From positions 13,429,112 to 13,493,111 of the forward strand of contig OX463854.1 in NCBI GenBank assembly GCA_949825065.1: 64,000 bases of DNA. Reading direction: 5' to 3'. The stretch's first letter is position 1, and each line of letters opens with the position of its first letter. The stretch is from Odontocerum albicorne (Eukaryota; Arthropoda; Insecta; Trichoptera; Odontoceridae). Below, one piece after another: positions 22,688 through 33,798 of this stretch. Under the pieces are notes generated by a model, which was not told where the DNA came from, made no database searches, and saw nothing but the letters and a program-made list of their open reading frames with translations. Made by a program: the position numbers and the translations under genes.

Positions 22688-23636
22688 CCCTCTGTCGGGC
22701 GCAATACAAATCCTAACACGTTCAGGCGCAACTCATCTGTGAGATTAAAAATTAAATTTCTGCTTACGCGTAAGGAAAAGCTTATCAAACTGAACTTTTC
22801 ACTCAAACATGATTATATAACATTTGTACATTTCTTTGCACTTTTCAATAACAACATTTTTAATTTTCTCTTATTGTTTTTCTTAAAATAGAAAATAACT
22901 AGATTACAACATTCTGTCTTTTGTTGGCAGCTTATCAACACAACTAATGCAATTCAGTAACATCACAATTTTTTTCAGTCATTTAATATCCACAACAGGT
23001 TTGTGAAAAATATTTAGCACAATAAAAAGTATGTGGAATTAACTGTCACATCTTCATGAGGTAGGTGTTCATGTGACGAAAATAAAAGCAATAACTTGAC
23101 ATTAGAGAACACTTTGCTAGCACTTTTTCAAACATAATTTAGAATGTAAAATTCAAATTCACTTGTGATCATAAAACGTCTTCACAAAACCAAAAGGGAG
23201 TAATCAAAATATGATTAGAAAGTTATTCCTGATCAGGCTCACGCTGAACATTTTCGAAAACATTTTTATAACAATTTTAACACACCACGCGTGCATTTTT
23301 GTATTCATATGGTAAATAATGATCAATACCATTGAATTAGGGGCTACAACACATACTCGTATATACGAACTATTGCAGGTATATAAATACAAAAATTAGG
23401 AAAAAAAAATTTGGAAATCAAAAATGCTTACATAATCGGGCGCAACTCATCTAGCAGATTAAAACGTCCATCACGGAGACTAACGGTGCACTGGAGAAAT
23501 AACAAAGATACCCTTGTATGAGGGGTAGGGAGTCAGGAAGCTACTATAAGCCTTACCTCTTTGTCGGTAAACCTCGCCCATTGGCACAAAAAAACTAGGT
23601 ACCTCATCTCACAGATTAGATGCGCCTGCCCAAGGG
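22688..23636. mobile_element. piggyBac-like MITE flanked by TTAA
   Basis: The left end reads CCCTCTGTCGGGCGCA. The right end, on the other strand, reads CCCTTGGGCAGGCGCA. Both are directly flanked by TTAA (22,684-22,687 and 23,637-23,640), the target duplication used by piggyBac transposases, and CCC termini are usual in that superfamily. The subterminal module GGCGCAACTCATCT...AGATTA occurs at about 22,725 and 23,437 and inverted near 23,603-23,620. No transposase frame is present in the 949 bp, so this is a non-autonomous element. Confidence 0.82.
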
Positions 23637-23645
23637 TTAAATAAT

Positions 23646-23885
23646 ATATGATGACCCACATGACCTAGTTGGAAAAACAGTAGATTTCCAACTCAGTAGT
23701 TGAATGCTTGATTCCCGTTGGTACGGATCTTTTTTTTTTCAAAACGGTTCCAGTCTGATTTTTACTTCAACAGCTTTCTAGTTGGTTTGAAGAGTTTGAT
23801 AACATATATGGTGATAAGCCAGCTAGGTTGTATTATATACAATGAAAGAATAATAAAATACAATATAACTAGCATTTACTTTACT
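23646..23885 (+). repeat. SINE family 1 (copy d)
   Basis: Head CCTAGTTGGAAAAACAGTAG, box B-like GCTTGATTCCCGTTGG, body TTCCAGTCTGATTTTTACTT and TTCTAGTTGGTTTGAAGAG, and the tail AGCTAGGTTGTATTATATAC follow each other in family order. Confidence 0.7.
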
Positions 23886-24536
23886 GTTTAAAATATTTAA
23901 CATAATAACTCTTCTATTGTTTCATAGCATGCATAAATACGCCCTTCTTTTATTAATTGCAAAAATACCTCCTTGTAACGCTCTGATTGATAATTATTTT
24001 ATAATATTTTTAGCCTAAAAATATATACAATAATTAAATATAAACTATGCATGAAGCACTCAAAATATATCGTATCTCATTACTTAAATAAAAAAGAATA
24101 TTTTGGTACAAAAACACTCAGTTAAATTTTATTCATTGGATCCTTGCATCTTAACCTTAACGAAATATTTTTTTAACTTTCAGTTTATATAAGAATCTGA
24201 ATTTAAAAATAAATAATTCAACATACTTATTTTTTTTAATATTCTTCAAAAAAATTTTGTTTTAATTTTCGAATAAAACATACAGGAAAAACACTCAATC
24301 TTGAAATTTTAAATTTATTACGTAAACAATATTATACAAAATTAATCGAGTTCTGAATTTAGGGCAACACCCACTTGTTTCAACCTCATTGGAGGAACAA
24401 TTTATTATGAAGAAAAAAACACAGATACATTTCCTTGTCAATTTATTTTTCCTTTAATTAAATCACAAAGAAATTCACTGACGAATCCCTTCAATTACAA
24501 TTAATTAACGTCTTTTATTAATTTCTTCCCGTAAAA
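23886..24536. other. AT-rich background upstream of the Helitron
   Basis: Nothing recognised. The last base before the Helitron is A (24,536), as expected for insertion between A and T. Confidence 0.55.
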
Positions 24537-24753
24537 TCTATATAAATAAAAATGTAAATGTTCGTTAATTGAAGGCAGCTAATCTCCGGAAGTTCTCTAC
24601 CGATCGCTTTGAAATTTTGAGTAAAGTTAATATTCGTCAACGGAAATGTTATTTGATTTTTATTTATATATATATATCAGTGTATATAATTTTTTTTTTA
24701 AATCAAAAAGAAATATTTATGCGAACCTCTCGGGGACAAGACGAATCTCATTT

Positions 24754-25010
24754 TGACAGTTGACCATATTCTATTTGACGTTTCGTAATTAATATTTATA
24801 AAGTCTATATACATAATATAAATATAAAATAATTTTATGTTTAATATTAAATCATAAATTTTATAACTAATACATATTTCATAAATAATAAATTTTATCA
24901 ACTAAACATTTTGACAGTTGACCATATTCTATTTTGACATTTCGTGATGAATATTTTTATTCAAATAAGTCTATATACATAAAATATAAAAAAATTTTAT
25001 CTTTAATATC
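24754..25010 (+). repeat. two diverged copies inside the Helitron leader
   Basis: TTTTGACAGTTGACCATATT followed by CTATTTGACGTTTCGT and AGTCTATATACATAA occurs at about 24,751 and again at about 24,908, with the same downstream AT-rich blocks. Confidence 0.75.
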
Positions 25011-25235
25011 TTCTTAAATAAATCTATATAAATTATAAATATATAAATTATAAATAAATTATTTAATAATTTTATGTTTAATAATAAGTCGAGACACGAA
25101 ACAATTGCGATCTGTTTTACCGACGGTGATCTCACTGAGCAATTATATTACGAAAAGTGCTCACAGTCGCCATTTTCAAGTACATATTGACTTGTGATCA
25201 TTTCATATTTACGTTTAATTTATATAAAATTTTAG

Positions 25236-26316
25236 TTATATAGATAAGATAATAGATAATTGACTTCAATAAATGTGGTAAGTTATTGATATTATATTTA
25301 AATTAAAAAATATGAAGTAAAATCGTTCATTTAAAAAAAATTTGTTAGTTTTTAAATAACTTGCTATTTATTAGAAATCGATAAAATTTTAGCGATGTAT
25401 TTTTACGACGTAAAAAGGAAAAGATGTACTTTAACGACGTAAAAAGGAAAAGATATTATACTCAAACTGGAAACATTATTCCTATGTTATACATACATAA
25501 TATATATTGATCTTAAATACAGTATATTAAATAATTTTAAAACAATGACTTCATGTTAATTTAAGATAAAGTTGTATTATTTGTCAATAATTTTAAGTAC
25601 TTGTATAACCTGTCACATGTTCATTTGTATAAAAAGACACTTTTATGTCATTAATTAAATAAATAAATTATTTGGTGGTACATTAGAAAGAAGTACCCGT
25701 AGAAATATCGCAAAAAAAATGAAAATTAAAACAAACTTTTGTCATTTCTGTCATTCTCAACACGGCCATTTTGGATATATACTGATTTTTTATTTTGCTT
25801 TCAATATATATTCAATTTTATTTATATAGATAAGATAATAGATAATTGACTTCAATAAATGTGGTAAGCTATTGATATTATATTTAAATTAAAAAATATT
25901 AAGTAAAATCGTTCATTTAAAAAAAATTCTAATTACGAACATGCGATGTATTTTAGGTTAAAATTAAACTTAATAAAAAATAGTTATATTGTCATAAAAT
26001 TGACTTAATTATTATGGTAAGTTGTTTAAGTGAAAAAATAATGGACTTAAGAATTATATTTGATGAAAAACTTTCATTATTGATTCATATTTCAAAAGTT
26101 AACCTAACTTTTTTCCATAAGAAAAGTGACACATGTTAATTTAAGATAAAGTTGTATTATTTGTCAATAATTTTAAGTACTTGTATAACCTGTCACATGT
26201 TCATTTGTATATAAAGACACTTTTATGTCATTAATTAAATAAATAAATTATTTGGTGGTACATTAGAAAGAAGTACCCGTAGAAATATCGCAAAAAAATG
26301 AAAATTAAAACAAACT
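25236..26316 (+). repeat. about 500-bp direct duplication in the Helitron leader
   Basis: TATATAGATAAGATAATAG at 25,236 recurs at about 25,823. The block TTAATTTAAGATAAAGTTG to GTACCCGTAGAAATATCGC at 25,553-25,715 recurs at 26,133-26,293 almost unchanged. The two halves differ mainly by a segment between these blocks. No open frame is shared, so this is a structural duplication of leader sequence. Confidence 0.88.
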
Positions 26317-26396
26317 TTTACGCTGCTCAGTTACTTTTTTAATGTTTCACAATTTTATATGTTTTAACTTTATTTTTTCTTACTGAACGTTGTTAC

Positions 26397-26417
26397 ATAA
26401 ATAAATAAATAAATAAT
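26397..26417. repeat. (AAAT)n microsatellite
   Basis: Five consecutive AAAT units inside the Helitron leader. Confidence 0.85.
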
Positions 26418-27310
26418 AGGTTTATTGATAGCAGCATAGTATGTCCAGATTATATTTAAATAACACTTTTAAAACACATAAATTGCAGATAATACATTAT
26501 ATACAGAAGCTATCAAAAGGTCTGGGCTCATCTAATAGCATCCCTTCGGCGAAGATACACCCCACCAATATAGGGCGAACCAAGCCACGGGGACAACAGA
26601 TGTTTTGCAGCCCACACCCTAGCTTTTTCAGCCCAGCCCATCGTTGTATTGGGGCAAATTTATCAACTGTAACGTGGTAAGCTGCTGATTTTTTTTATAA
26701 ATCGAAAAATTGTTTTCTCTAAACTGACGTTTTAATTCATAATTTTCATTATACTGACTTTGTAATGTATTGTATGATTTGTATCTATCTTTAAATGGGC
26801 CTAGATCCACTGTGAATTAATACTAATTACGAACATTTAATTAAAACATCACCAAATATTATTTGACAATTTAATTGTATCTTTGTTTATATTTCAAAAT
26901 CTATCAAATCGTATGTAGTAATGGAGATTTGTAACAATGTCACTATTGTTAGTTTTTTGTAATGTATTTACCTAAATAAATTGCTATTTATTAGAATCGA
27001 TTCCCTTATATTAAAGTCGATAAAATAATTAAAATTACTTAACGTCGTTACATCGTTGTATTGGGGCAAATTTGTCAAGTGTCTTAGGACTCATCCTAGA
27101 GTTTCCGAAATATAATAATATTATTCAGAAACATCAAACCGAATATGTGATTAATTTGATTCCTTTGTTCCAGAGATGCCACGAATGTACTGAGGGAATC
27201 CGCCAAGCCAAAGAGAAAACAACTGCGTTTGAAGGGAAATATTTTGTTAATATTTTATTTTGTTTTTTCTTTGTTTTTTCTTTGTTTTTTAGTTCGTGTA
27301 TTTTATAAGT

Positions 27311-27323
27311 TTTGTCTTTTCAG
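27311..27323 (+). promoter_or_regulatory. candidate 3' splice site upstream of the Rep/helicase gene
   Basis: TTTTGTCTTTTCAG precedes TGCAATCGATCTGC 32 bp before the first ATG. The same polypyrimidine-CAG-TGCAATCGATCT junction is kept in the two rearranged tail modules at about 32,555 and 33,537, where the tract is even stronger. A spliced leader exon is therefore plausible. It is an inference, because no transcript is available. Confidence 0.4.
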
Positions 27324-27354
27324 TGCAATCGATCTGCTTTAGTTTATCAAAATA

Positions 27355-27588
27355 ATGCCTCGCAGAAAATCAAACTTAGGTCGTCGTACACGCAGAGCGG
27401 AAGCAATGCGGCGAGTAATTGCAACTCAAACTGAGGAACAACGGGCATCAGCAAACGAGCGAAGCAGACAAATAATGGCTCAAATACGTGCCGAAGAAGC
27501 ATTAGAGCGACGTGCAGACAGAATTGAGGATATACGGTTGCGATTACGGCGATCGCGTTCTGCAGCTTCAGAATTGCTTCGTTCTTAA
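27355..27588 (+). pseudogene. N-terminal piece of the Helitron Rep/helicase protein
   Basis: Seventy-seven codons beginning M-P-R-R-K-S-N, rich in Arg, Glu and Ala, with the coiled-coil-like, highly charged character common at Helitron protein N-termini. The frame ends at TAA (27,586-27,588) and continues in the same frame with Q-N-E-R-D-R-L into the main gene. A tail copy of this region (32,584-32,717) has CAA at the equivalent codon, so TAA looks like a C-to-T change of Gln. The ATG at 27,355 follows the candidate splice acceptor. If the stop is real, translation would have to start at the ATG at 27,613. Confidence 0.75.
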
Positions 27589-27612
27589 CAGAATGAACGC
27601 GATAGGCTGAGA

Positions 27613-30600
27613 ATGGCTGAAATACGTCAACGAGAAACAGAAGATCAGCGTCAAACACGACTCCGTGCTCAGCAATCACGCGATTACAATCGCCTTGCAT
27701 TCCGGTACAACCCAGCTGATGATTATAGTTTAAGTCGGCATGTTCTCATCGGCACTATGACTGAAGTGTGTTCTCATTGCAAGGCTCTAAAATTTAATGG
27801 AGAAACGAAAGGAATGTGTTGTGCCGCCGGAAAAATTAAACTGTCTCAACTTGGAGAACCGCCAGAGCCATTAAAAACTTTGCTTTCCGGATGTACCGCT
27901 GAATCAAAGCATTTCCTATCTAACATCAGGAAATACAACTCATGCTTCCAAATGACGTCTTTCGGCGCAGAAATCGTAACAGCTCAATTCATGCCAACCT
28001 TCAAAGTGAAAGGACAAATTTATCATAAAGCCGGCTCCCTGCTTCCATTGCCAGATGGTGAACATAAATTCCTACAAATGTATTTCATCGGTGATGGCAA
28101 TGATGAATTGAATGCACGCTGCGGAATTTCTACCGGCATAAAAAGGTCCATCGTTTCCCAACTGCAAGAGCTTCTTCATGAAAAAAACAATTTAGTGCGT
28201 TTGTTCAAAACAGCAATTGACATGATGCCATCTGATACACACAAGATTGTTATTCATGCTGACAAAACACCTACTGGAGAACATGTGCGAAGGTTCAATG
28301 CTCCAACTATAGACGAAGTGGCAATTGTTATAGTCGGAGATCAATTCCAGCCTAGAGATATTGTTCTTCATCGGAGAAACGATCAATTGACAAAAGTTGC
28401 CGAAACTCATCGATGCTACGATGCCCTGCAATATCCAATCATTTTTTGGGACGGTGCCGATGGATATCACTTCAATGTTAAGATGATAAATCCAGTCAGT
28501 GGCGAAGAAACAAATAAGAAATGCAGCGCAATGAACTATTATTCATACAGATTAATGATTCGAGAGAATGAAGACAATCACATTTTGAAATGCCGTCAAT
28601 TGTTTCACCAATACATCGTAGATATGTATGCAAAAATTGAAACAGAACGTTTGATATTCATCCGTTTGAATCAGACCAAGCTTCGCTCTGAAGAATACGT
28701 TCATTTGCGAGATGCAATTGTAAATGACGGTAATACAACTAACGTTGGAAGACTAACGATTTTGCCATCTTCATATACAGGCAGTCCACGTCATATGCAT
28801 GAGTATGCTCAAGATGCAATTGCGTATGTTCGTCACTATGGGTGTCCAGATCTATTCATTACATTTACGTCCAATCCAGCTTGGGACGATATACAGCAGC
28901 TCTTATTTCCTGAACAATCGCCAGTGGATAGGCATGACATCACAGCACGTGTTTTCAGACAGAAGCTGAAATCGCTGATGAATTTCATGGTAAAACATGA
29001 AGTGTTTGGGTCTGTGCGCTGCTGGATGTACTCAGTGGAATGGCAAAAGAGAGGATTGCCACATGCACATATACTAATCTGGCTTTATAACAAAATCACT
29101 TCAAACGAAATCGACAATGTAATATGCGCTGAAATACCCGATGCCGACGTCGATAAGAATTTGCATGAAGTTGTGACGAAAAATATGATACATGGACCTT
29201 GCGGTACACTAAATCCAAATTCGCCATGCATGATAGACGGAAAATGCTCTAAGCGATATCCTCGAGCATTAGTATCCAACACAGTTACCGGAAACGATGG
29301 ATATCCTTTATACAGAAGAAGATCAACAGAAGATGGTGGTAAATTAGCAACTATACAAATGCGAAACGGTGACATTGAAGTAGATAACCGTTGGGTTGTT
29401 CCATATTCGCCTTTGCTATCAAAAACATACAAAGCGCACATAAATGTGGAATACTGTAACTCCGTTAAATCGATCAAATACATTTGTAAGTACGTGAATA
29501 AAGGCAGCGACATGGCAGTTTTTGGCGTGCAACCAGAAAGAAGTGATAGGAATGCGGTCATACATATCGATGAAATCGCACAGTATCAGACTGGAAGATA
29601 CATAAGCAGCAATGAAGCTGTATGGCGAATTCTTTCATTTCCCATACATGAACGAAGTCCGGCTGTTGTTCACTTAGCAGTGCATCTAGAAAATGGACAA
29701 CGCGTTTATTTCACAGCTGCAAATGTGCAACAAATAGCCCTGAATCCACCGGCTACAACATTAACTGCTTTCTTCACGTTATGTCAAAATGACGCATTTG
29801 CGAAAACACTGCTGTATTCGGAAGTGCCTACGTATTACACGTGGAATGCGAGTAGAAAATCATTTGAACGACGCAAACGAGGAGAGCGAATCAACGGACA
29901 ACCTGGCATATTCAAAGAAAATACGATAGGCAGACTGTACACCGTGCATCCCAATCAAGATGAATGCTTCTTTCTCCGCATGCTGTTGGTAAATGTGTCC
30001 GGTCCAACGTCTTTCCAGCAATTGAGAATTGTCAACGGCGTTACACATGCCACTTTCCGCAGTGCATGTCAAGCTCTGAATTTATTGGAGAACGACCGAC
30101 ACTGGGATGTATGCATTAATGACGCGTGCAACATGTCACATCCACATCAAATTCGTGCATTGTTTGCAATCATATTGACCACCTGCTCTCCTTCATGTCC
30201 AACAGAGCTATGGGAGAAATATAAATCGCACATAGCTGAAGATATTTTACGTCGAATACGCGAGGAAAATTCAAATACGAACATGGATTTCTCAGCAGAA
30301 ATCTACAACGAAGCTTTGATAATGATTGAAGATTTGTGCTTAGAAATAGCGAACAAAGTTCTCAATCAATTGGGAATGCCATCACCGAATCGATCTGCTG
30401 CTGCTTTGTTCGACGTAGAATGGCGTCGTGAACAAAATTACAACACGGGTGATCTTTTGTCGTATGTGCAATCAAATATTTCTAAGCTAACGCTTGAGCA
30501 AAAAGGCATTTACGATCAGATAATGCAAACTGTCAATAAAGGGGTTGGAGAAATCTTCTTCTTAGATGCGCCAGGAGGAACTGGTAAAACGTTCCTAATT

Positions 30601-31851
30601 AGATTGATTCTGGCAGCAATTCGATCCCAAAATGGCATAGCCTTAGCTCTTGCGTCGTCAGGAATAGCTGCGACACTTCTACCAGGTGGAAGAACTGCTC
30701 ATTCCGCTTTGAAATTGCCATTGAACATGCGATTCATTGAAACTCCCACGTGCAACGTTTCCAAAGCATCCGGCATGGGAAAAGTATTGCAGAAATGCAA
30801 AGTTATTGTTTGGGATGAATGCACAATGGCACACAAAAAGTCGCTCGAAGCTCTTGATCGATCATTGCGAGATTTGCGTGGAAACATCAGACCATTTGGG
30901 AACGCATTAATATTGCTTGCAGGAGATTTCAGGCAAACATTACCTGTAATTCCTCGATCGACACCGGCGGATGAAATAAATGCTTGCCTGAAATACTCTA
31001 TTTTGTGGCGACACGTAAAGACGTTGAAATTAACTATAAATATGCGTGTCCAGTTGCAAAACGATCGATCAGCTGAGATATTCTCACATCAATTGCTGGA
31101 AATCGGGAATGGAAAGGTACCAGTTGATCTGATCTCAGGACGAATTTCATTGCCTCATAACTTCTGCAACTTAGTGACGTCAAAAGAAGAATTGGTTGAA
31201 AAAGTATTTCCCAATATTCAAATAAATTATAAAAATCACGATTGGCTGAGTGAACGAGCTATTCTTGCCGCCAAGAACAAAGACGTCTACAAACTTAACA
31301 ATATTATTCAGTCTAACATTCAAAGCGAGGTAGTCACATACAAGTCCGTCGACACTGTTGTGGAAGCAGATGAAGCAATTAATTATCCAACAGAATTTTT
31401 GAATTCACTAGATCTGCCAGGGATGCCACCGCACGTACTGCAATTGAAAATTGGCGTGCCAATTATCATGTTGCGAAATATCAACCAGCCAAAGCTTTGC
31501 AACGGCACGCGGCTTGCAGTAAAAAAATTAATGAGCAACGTCGTAGAAGCGACAATTTTGACAGGACCTTTCAAAGGTGAAGATGTCCTCATTCCTCGCA
31601 TTCCTATGATTCCAACGGATATGCCATTTCAATTTAAGAGATTACAATTCCCAATTCGATTAGCGTTTGCGATCACCATCAACAAGGCTCAGGGGCAATC
31701 TTTAGAATTGTGCGGTTTAGATTTAGAGACGGATTGCTTCTCACATGGACAATTATATGTTGCGTGTTCTAGAGTCGGCAAACCAGACAATCTCTATATC
31801 TGCACAGACAATGGGACAACAAAAAATATTGTTTATCCACAAGCATTGTGA
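27613..31851 (+). CDS. Helitron Rep/helicase transposase (RepHel)
   Basis: 1412 codons. The N-terminal half carries the rolling-circle replication initiator: a Helitron-like N domain, the HUH motif (H484-A-H486 in G-L-P-H-A-H-I-L) and the paired catalytic tyrosines Y623 and Y627 in Y-I-C-K-Y-V-N-K-G. The C-terminal half is a PIF1-type SF1 helicase: Walker A G-G-T-G-K-T at 988-993, Walker B V-W-D-E-C around 1066-1070, G-D-F-R-Q-T-L-P-V-I from 1104, and the late motifs A-I-T-I-N-K-A-Q-G-Q-S and Y-V-A-C-S-R-V-G. In this family the HUH nuclease nicks and joins DNA strands and the helicase unwinds them. All key residues are present and the frame is free of stops. Counted from the upstream ATG at 27,355 the intact protein would have 1498 residues, so this frame lacks about 86 N-terminal residues because of the stop at 27,586. 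No OTU or endonuclease extension is seen. Confidence 0.95.
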   Translation: MAEIRQRETEDQRQTRLRAQQSRDYNRLAFRYNPADDYSLSRHVLIGTMTEVCSHCKALKFNGETKGMCCAAGKIKLSQLGEPPEPLKTLLSGCTAESKHFLSNIRKYNSCFQMTSFGAEIVTAQFMPTFKVKGQIYHKAGSLLPLPDGEHKFLQMYFIGDGNDELNARCGISTGIKRSIVSQLQELLHEKNNLVRLFKTAIDMMPSDTHKIVIHADKTPTGEHVRRFNAPTIDEVAIVIVGDQFQPRDIVLHRRNDQLTKVAETHRCYDALQYPIIFWDGADGYHFNVKMINPVSGEETNKKCSAMNYYSYRLMIRENEDNHILKCRQLFHQYIVDMYAKIETERLIFIRLNQTKLRSEEYVHLRDAIVNDGNTTNVGRLTILPSSYTGSPRHMHEYAQDAIAYVRHYGCPDLFITFTSNPAWDDIQQLLFPEQSPVDRHDITARVFRQKLKSLMNFMVKHEVFGSVRCWMYSVEWQKRGLPHAHILIWLYNKITSNEIDNVICAEIPDADVDKNLHEVVTKNMIHGPCGTLNPNSPCMIDGKCSKRYPRALVSNTVTGNDGYPLYRRRSTEDGGKLATIQMRNGDIEVDNRWVVPYSPLLSKTYKAHINVEYCNSVKSIKYICKYVNKGSDMAVFGVQPERSDRNAVIHIDEIAQYQTGRYISSNEAVWRILSFPIHERSPAVVHLAVHLENGQRVYFTAANVQQIALNPPATTLTAFFTLCQNDAFAKTLLYSEVPTYYTWNASRKSFERRKRGERINGQPGIFKENTIGRLYTVHPNQDECFFLRMLLVNVSGPTSFQQLRIVNGVTHATFRSACQALNLLENDRHWDVCINDACNMSHPHQIRALFAIILTTCSPSCPTELWEKYKSHIAEDILRRIREENSNTNMDFSAEIYNEALIMIEDLCLEIANKVLNQLGMPSPNRSAAALFDVEWRREQNYNTGDLLSYVQSNISKLTLEQKGIYDQIMQTVNKGVGEIFFLDAPGGTGKTFLIRLILAAIRSQNGIALALASSGIAATLLPGGRTAHSALKLPLNMRFIETPTCNVSKASGMGKVLQKCKVIVWDECTMAHKKSLEALDRSLRDLRGNIRPFGNALILLAGDFRQTLPVIPRSTPADEINACLKYSILWRHVKTLKLTINMRVQLQNDRSAEIFSHQLLEIGNGKVPVDLISGRISLPHNFCNLVTSKEELVEKVFPNIQINYKNHDWLSERAILAAKNKDVYKLNNIIQSNIQSEVVTYKSVDTVVEADEAINYPTEFLNSLDLPGMPPHVLQLKIGVPIIMLRNINQPKLCNGTRLAVKKLMSNVVEATILTGPFKGEDVLIPRIPMIPTDMPFQFKRLQFPIRLAFAITINKAQGQSLELCGLDLETDCFSHGQLYVACSRVGKPDNLYICTDNGTTKNIVYPQAL

Positions 31852-33798
31852 AATTTAATAAACAGTTGTATATAAAACGGACAATATAATAAGAGCGCCC
31901 ACTGTTGAATGTAACGGCAACACACGCAATATAGATTTCAATTTATTTTAATTCCGAATATTAAATATCTTTCAATTCGGGTTTTTTAAACCGGTTTTTG
32001 TTATTTTTGTTATTATTGATTTTCATTTGAATTAATGGTATATATCTGTGTATGTTTTATACATTTGAATTATTAAAAGTTTCATGCAACTAACTTTTAA
32101 CAAATGTCACATTAGATTTTTAACGAACTGCCCATTTTTGCTAATTTGTAACAAGATTTATTATTAGTTTTATGTGATGTATTTACCTAAATAACTTGCT
32201 ATTTATTACAATCGAGGCCTATATTAAAGTTGATAAAATTTGATATTCATCCGTTTGAATCGGACCAAGCTTCGCTCTGAAGTATACGTTGATTTGCGAG
32301 ATGCAGTTGTAAATGACGGTAATAGAACTAAGGTTGGAAGACTATAACTTCTGCAATTTAGTGATGTCACAAGAAGAATTGGTTGAAAAAGTATTTCCTT
32401 ATATTCAAATCAATTATAAGAATCACAATTGGCTAAGTGAATGAGCTATTGTTGGGGCCAAGAACAAAGATGTCTACGAATTTAAGAATATTATTCAGTC
32501 CCTTTTTTAATGTTTGACAATTTTATATATTTTAAGTTTCTTTCTTCTTTTTCAGTGCAATCGATCTGCTTTAGTTCACCAAAATGTCGAGGAAGCAGCA
32601 GAACGACGTGTATCCAGACTTGAGGATGCACGGGGATTGCGTTCTGCAGCTTCAGAACTGGTTCTTTCTCAACAGAATGTACGCGACAGGCTGATAGTGG
32701 CTGAAAGAGGTCAGTAGGAATATCAAAAGTATCTTTTTTATATAGAATTTGATTTTCTATCTTTGTTTATATTTCAAAATCGTATGTAGAAATGGAGATT
32801 TTTTTAAGTTAGTTCCAATTATCTATTTGTCTTTGATTAACATTTAATTAGTTACAATTATCTCTCTGTCTTCCCTTAACATTTAATTAGTTACTTTTAT
32901 GTTTCGCAATTTTGTATGTTGTCTGAAATACTCTACTTTGTGGCGAAATGTGAAGACGTTGAACTTAACTACAAATATGCGTGTAGAGCTGAAAAACGAT
33001 CGATCAGATGAGCTATTCTCACACCAATCGTATGTAGATTTATAACAAGATGTATTAATTTGTCATTATTGTTAGTTTTTTGTAATGTATTTACCTAAAT
33101 AACTTTCTATTTATTAGAATCGAGCCTTATATTAAAGTCGATAAAATAATTATAATCACTGAACGTCGTTACAAGGTTGTATTGGGGCAAATTTGTGAAC
33201 TGTCATAGAAAACAGAACATTTGATGTTCATCCGTTTGAATCAGACCAAGCTTCGCTCTGAAGTATACGTTCATTTGCGAGATGCAGTTGTAAATGACAG
33301 TAATAGAACTGAGGTTGGAAGACTATAACTTCTGCAATTTAGTGACGTTAAAAGAGGAATTGTTTGAAAAAGTATTTCCCTATATTAAAATCAATTATAA
33401 GAATCACGATTGGCTAAGTGAGCTATTGTTGGCGGCAAGAACAAAGATGTATCCAAACTTAACAATATTATTGAGTTGGTTTTTTAATGTTTCGCAATTT
33501 TATATGTTTTTCTTATAACTTTTTTTCTTCTTTTTCAGTGCAATCGATCTTTGATTTGAATTCAAATCATATAGTGAATTGACCTCTTGGAGTGACGCGA
33601 TCATTTGCAAGCACGGTGATAAACGCGACAGACTGAGAGTGGCTGAAAGACATCAAAAATATTGTTTACCCAGATTGTATACAAGACATCAAAAATATTG
33701 TATACAAGAGATCAAAAATATTGTATACGCATTGTGAAATTAATAAAAATTGAAACGTGTGCTTTCTCTTTTCTTTCTTTTCCATTTAACCAGACTGA
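31852..33798 (+). repeat. Helitron tail made of rearranged self-fragments
   Basis: Recognisable pieces are: 32,238-32,499 and 33,216-33,475 (each an RT-free fusion of gene segments about 28,650-28,770 and 31,160-31,310); 32,558-32,717 (N-terminal segment plus splice-acceptor module); 32,920-33,028 (helicase segment about 30,987-31,094); and 33,612-33,740 (N- and C-terminal scraps with ATCAAAAATATTGTATAC repeated). Leader modules such as ATTGGGGCAAATTTGT and GTAATGTATTTACCTAAATA also recur here and at 26.6-27.1 kb. None of the pieces is open over a useful length. Confidence 0.85.

Noticed and set aside
22422..22709. Overlapping short frames on both strands
   Set aside because: They run through a SINE-2 copy; no host coding signal.
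29085..29561. 158-codon minus-strand frame inside the Helitron gene
   Set aside because: It is the complement of a well-supported catalytic region (HUH to tyrosine motif) and has no motif of its own.
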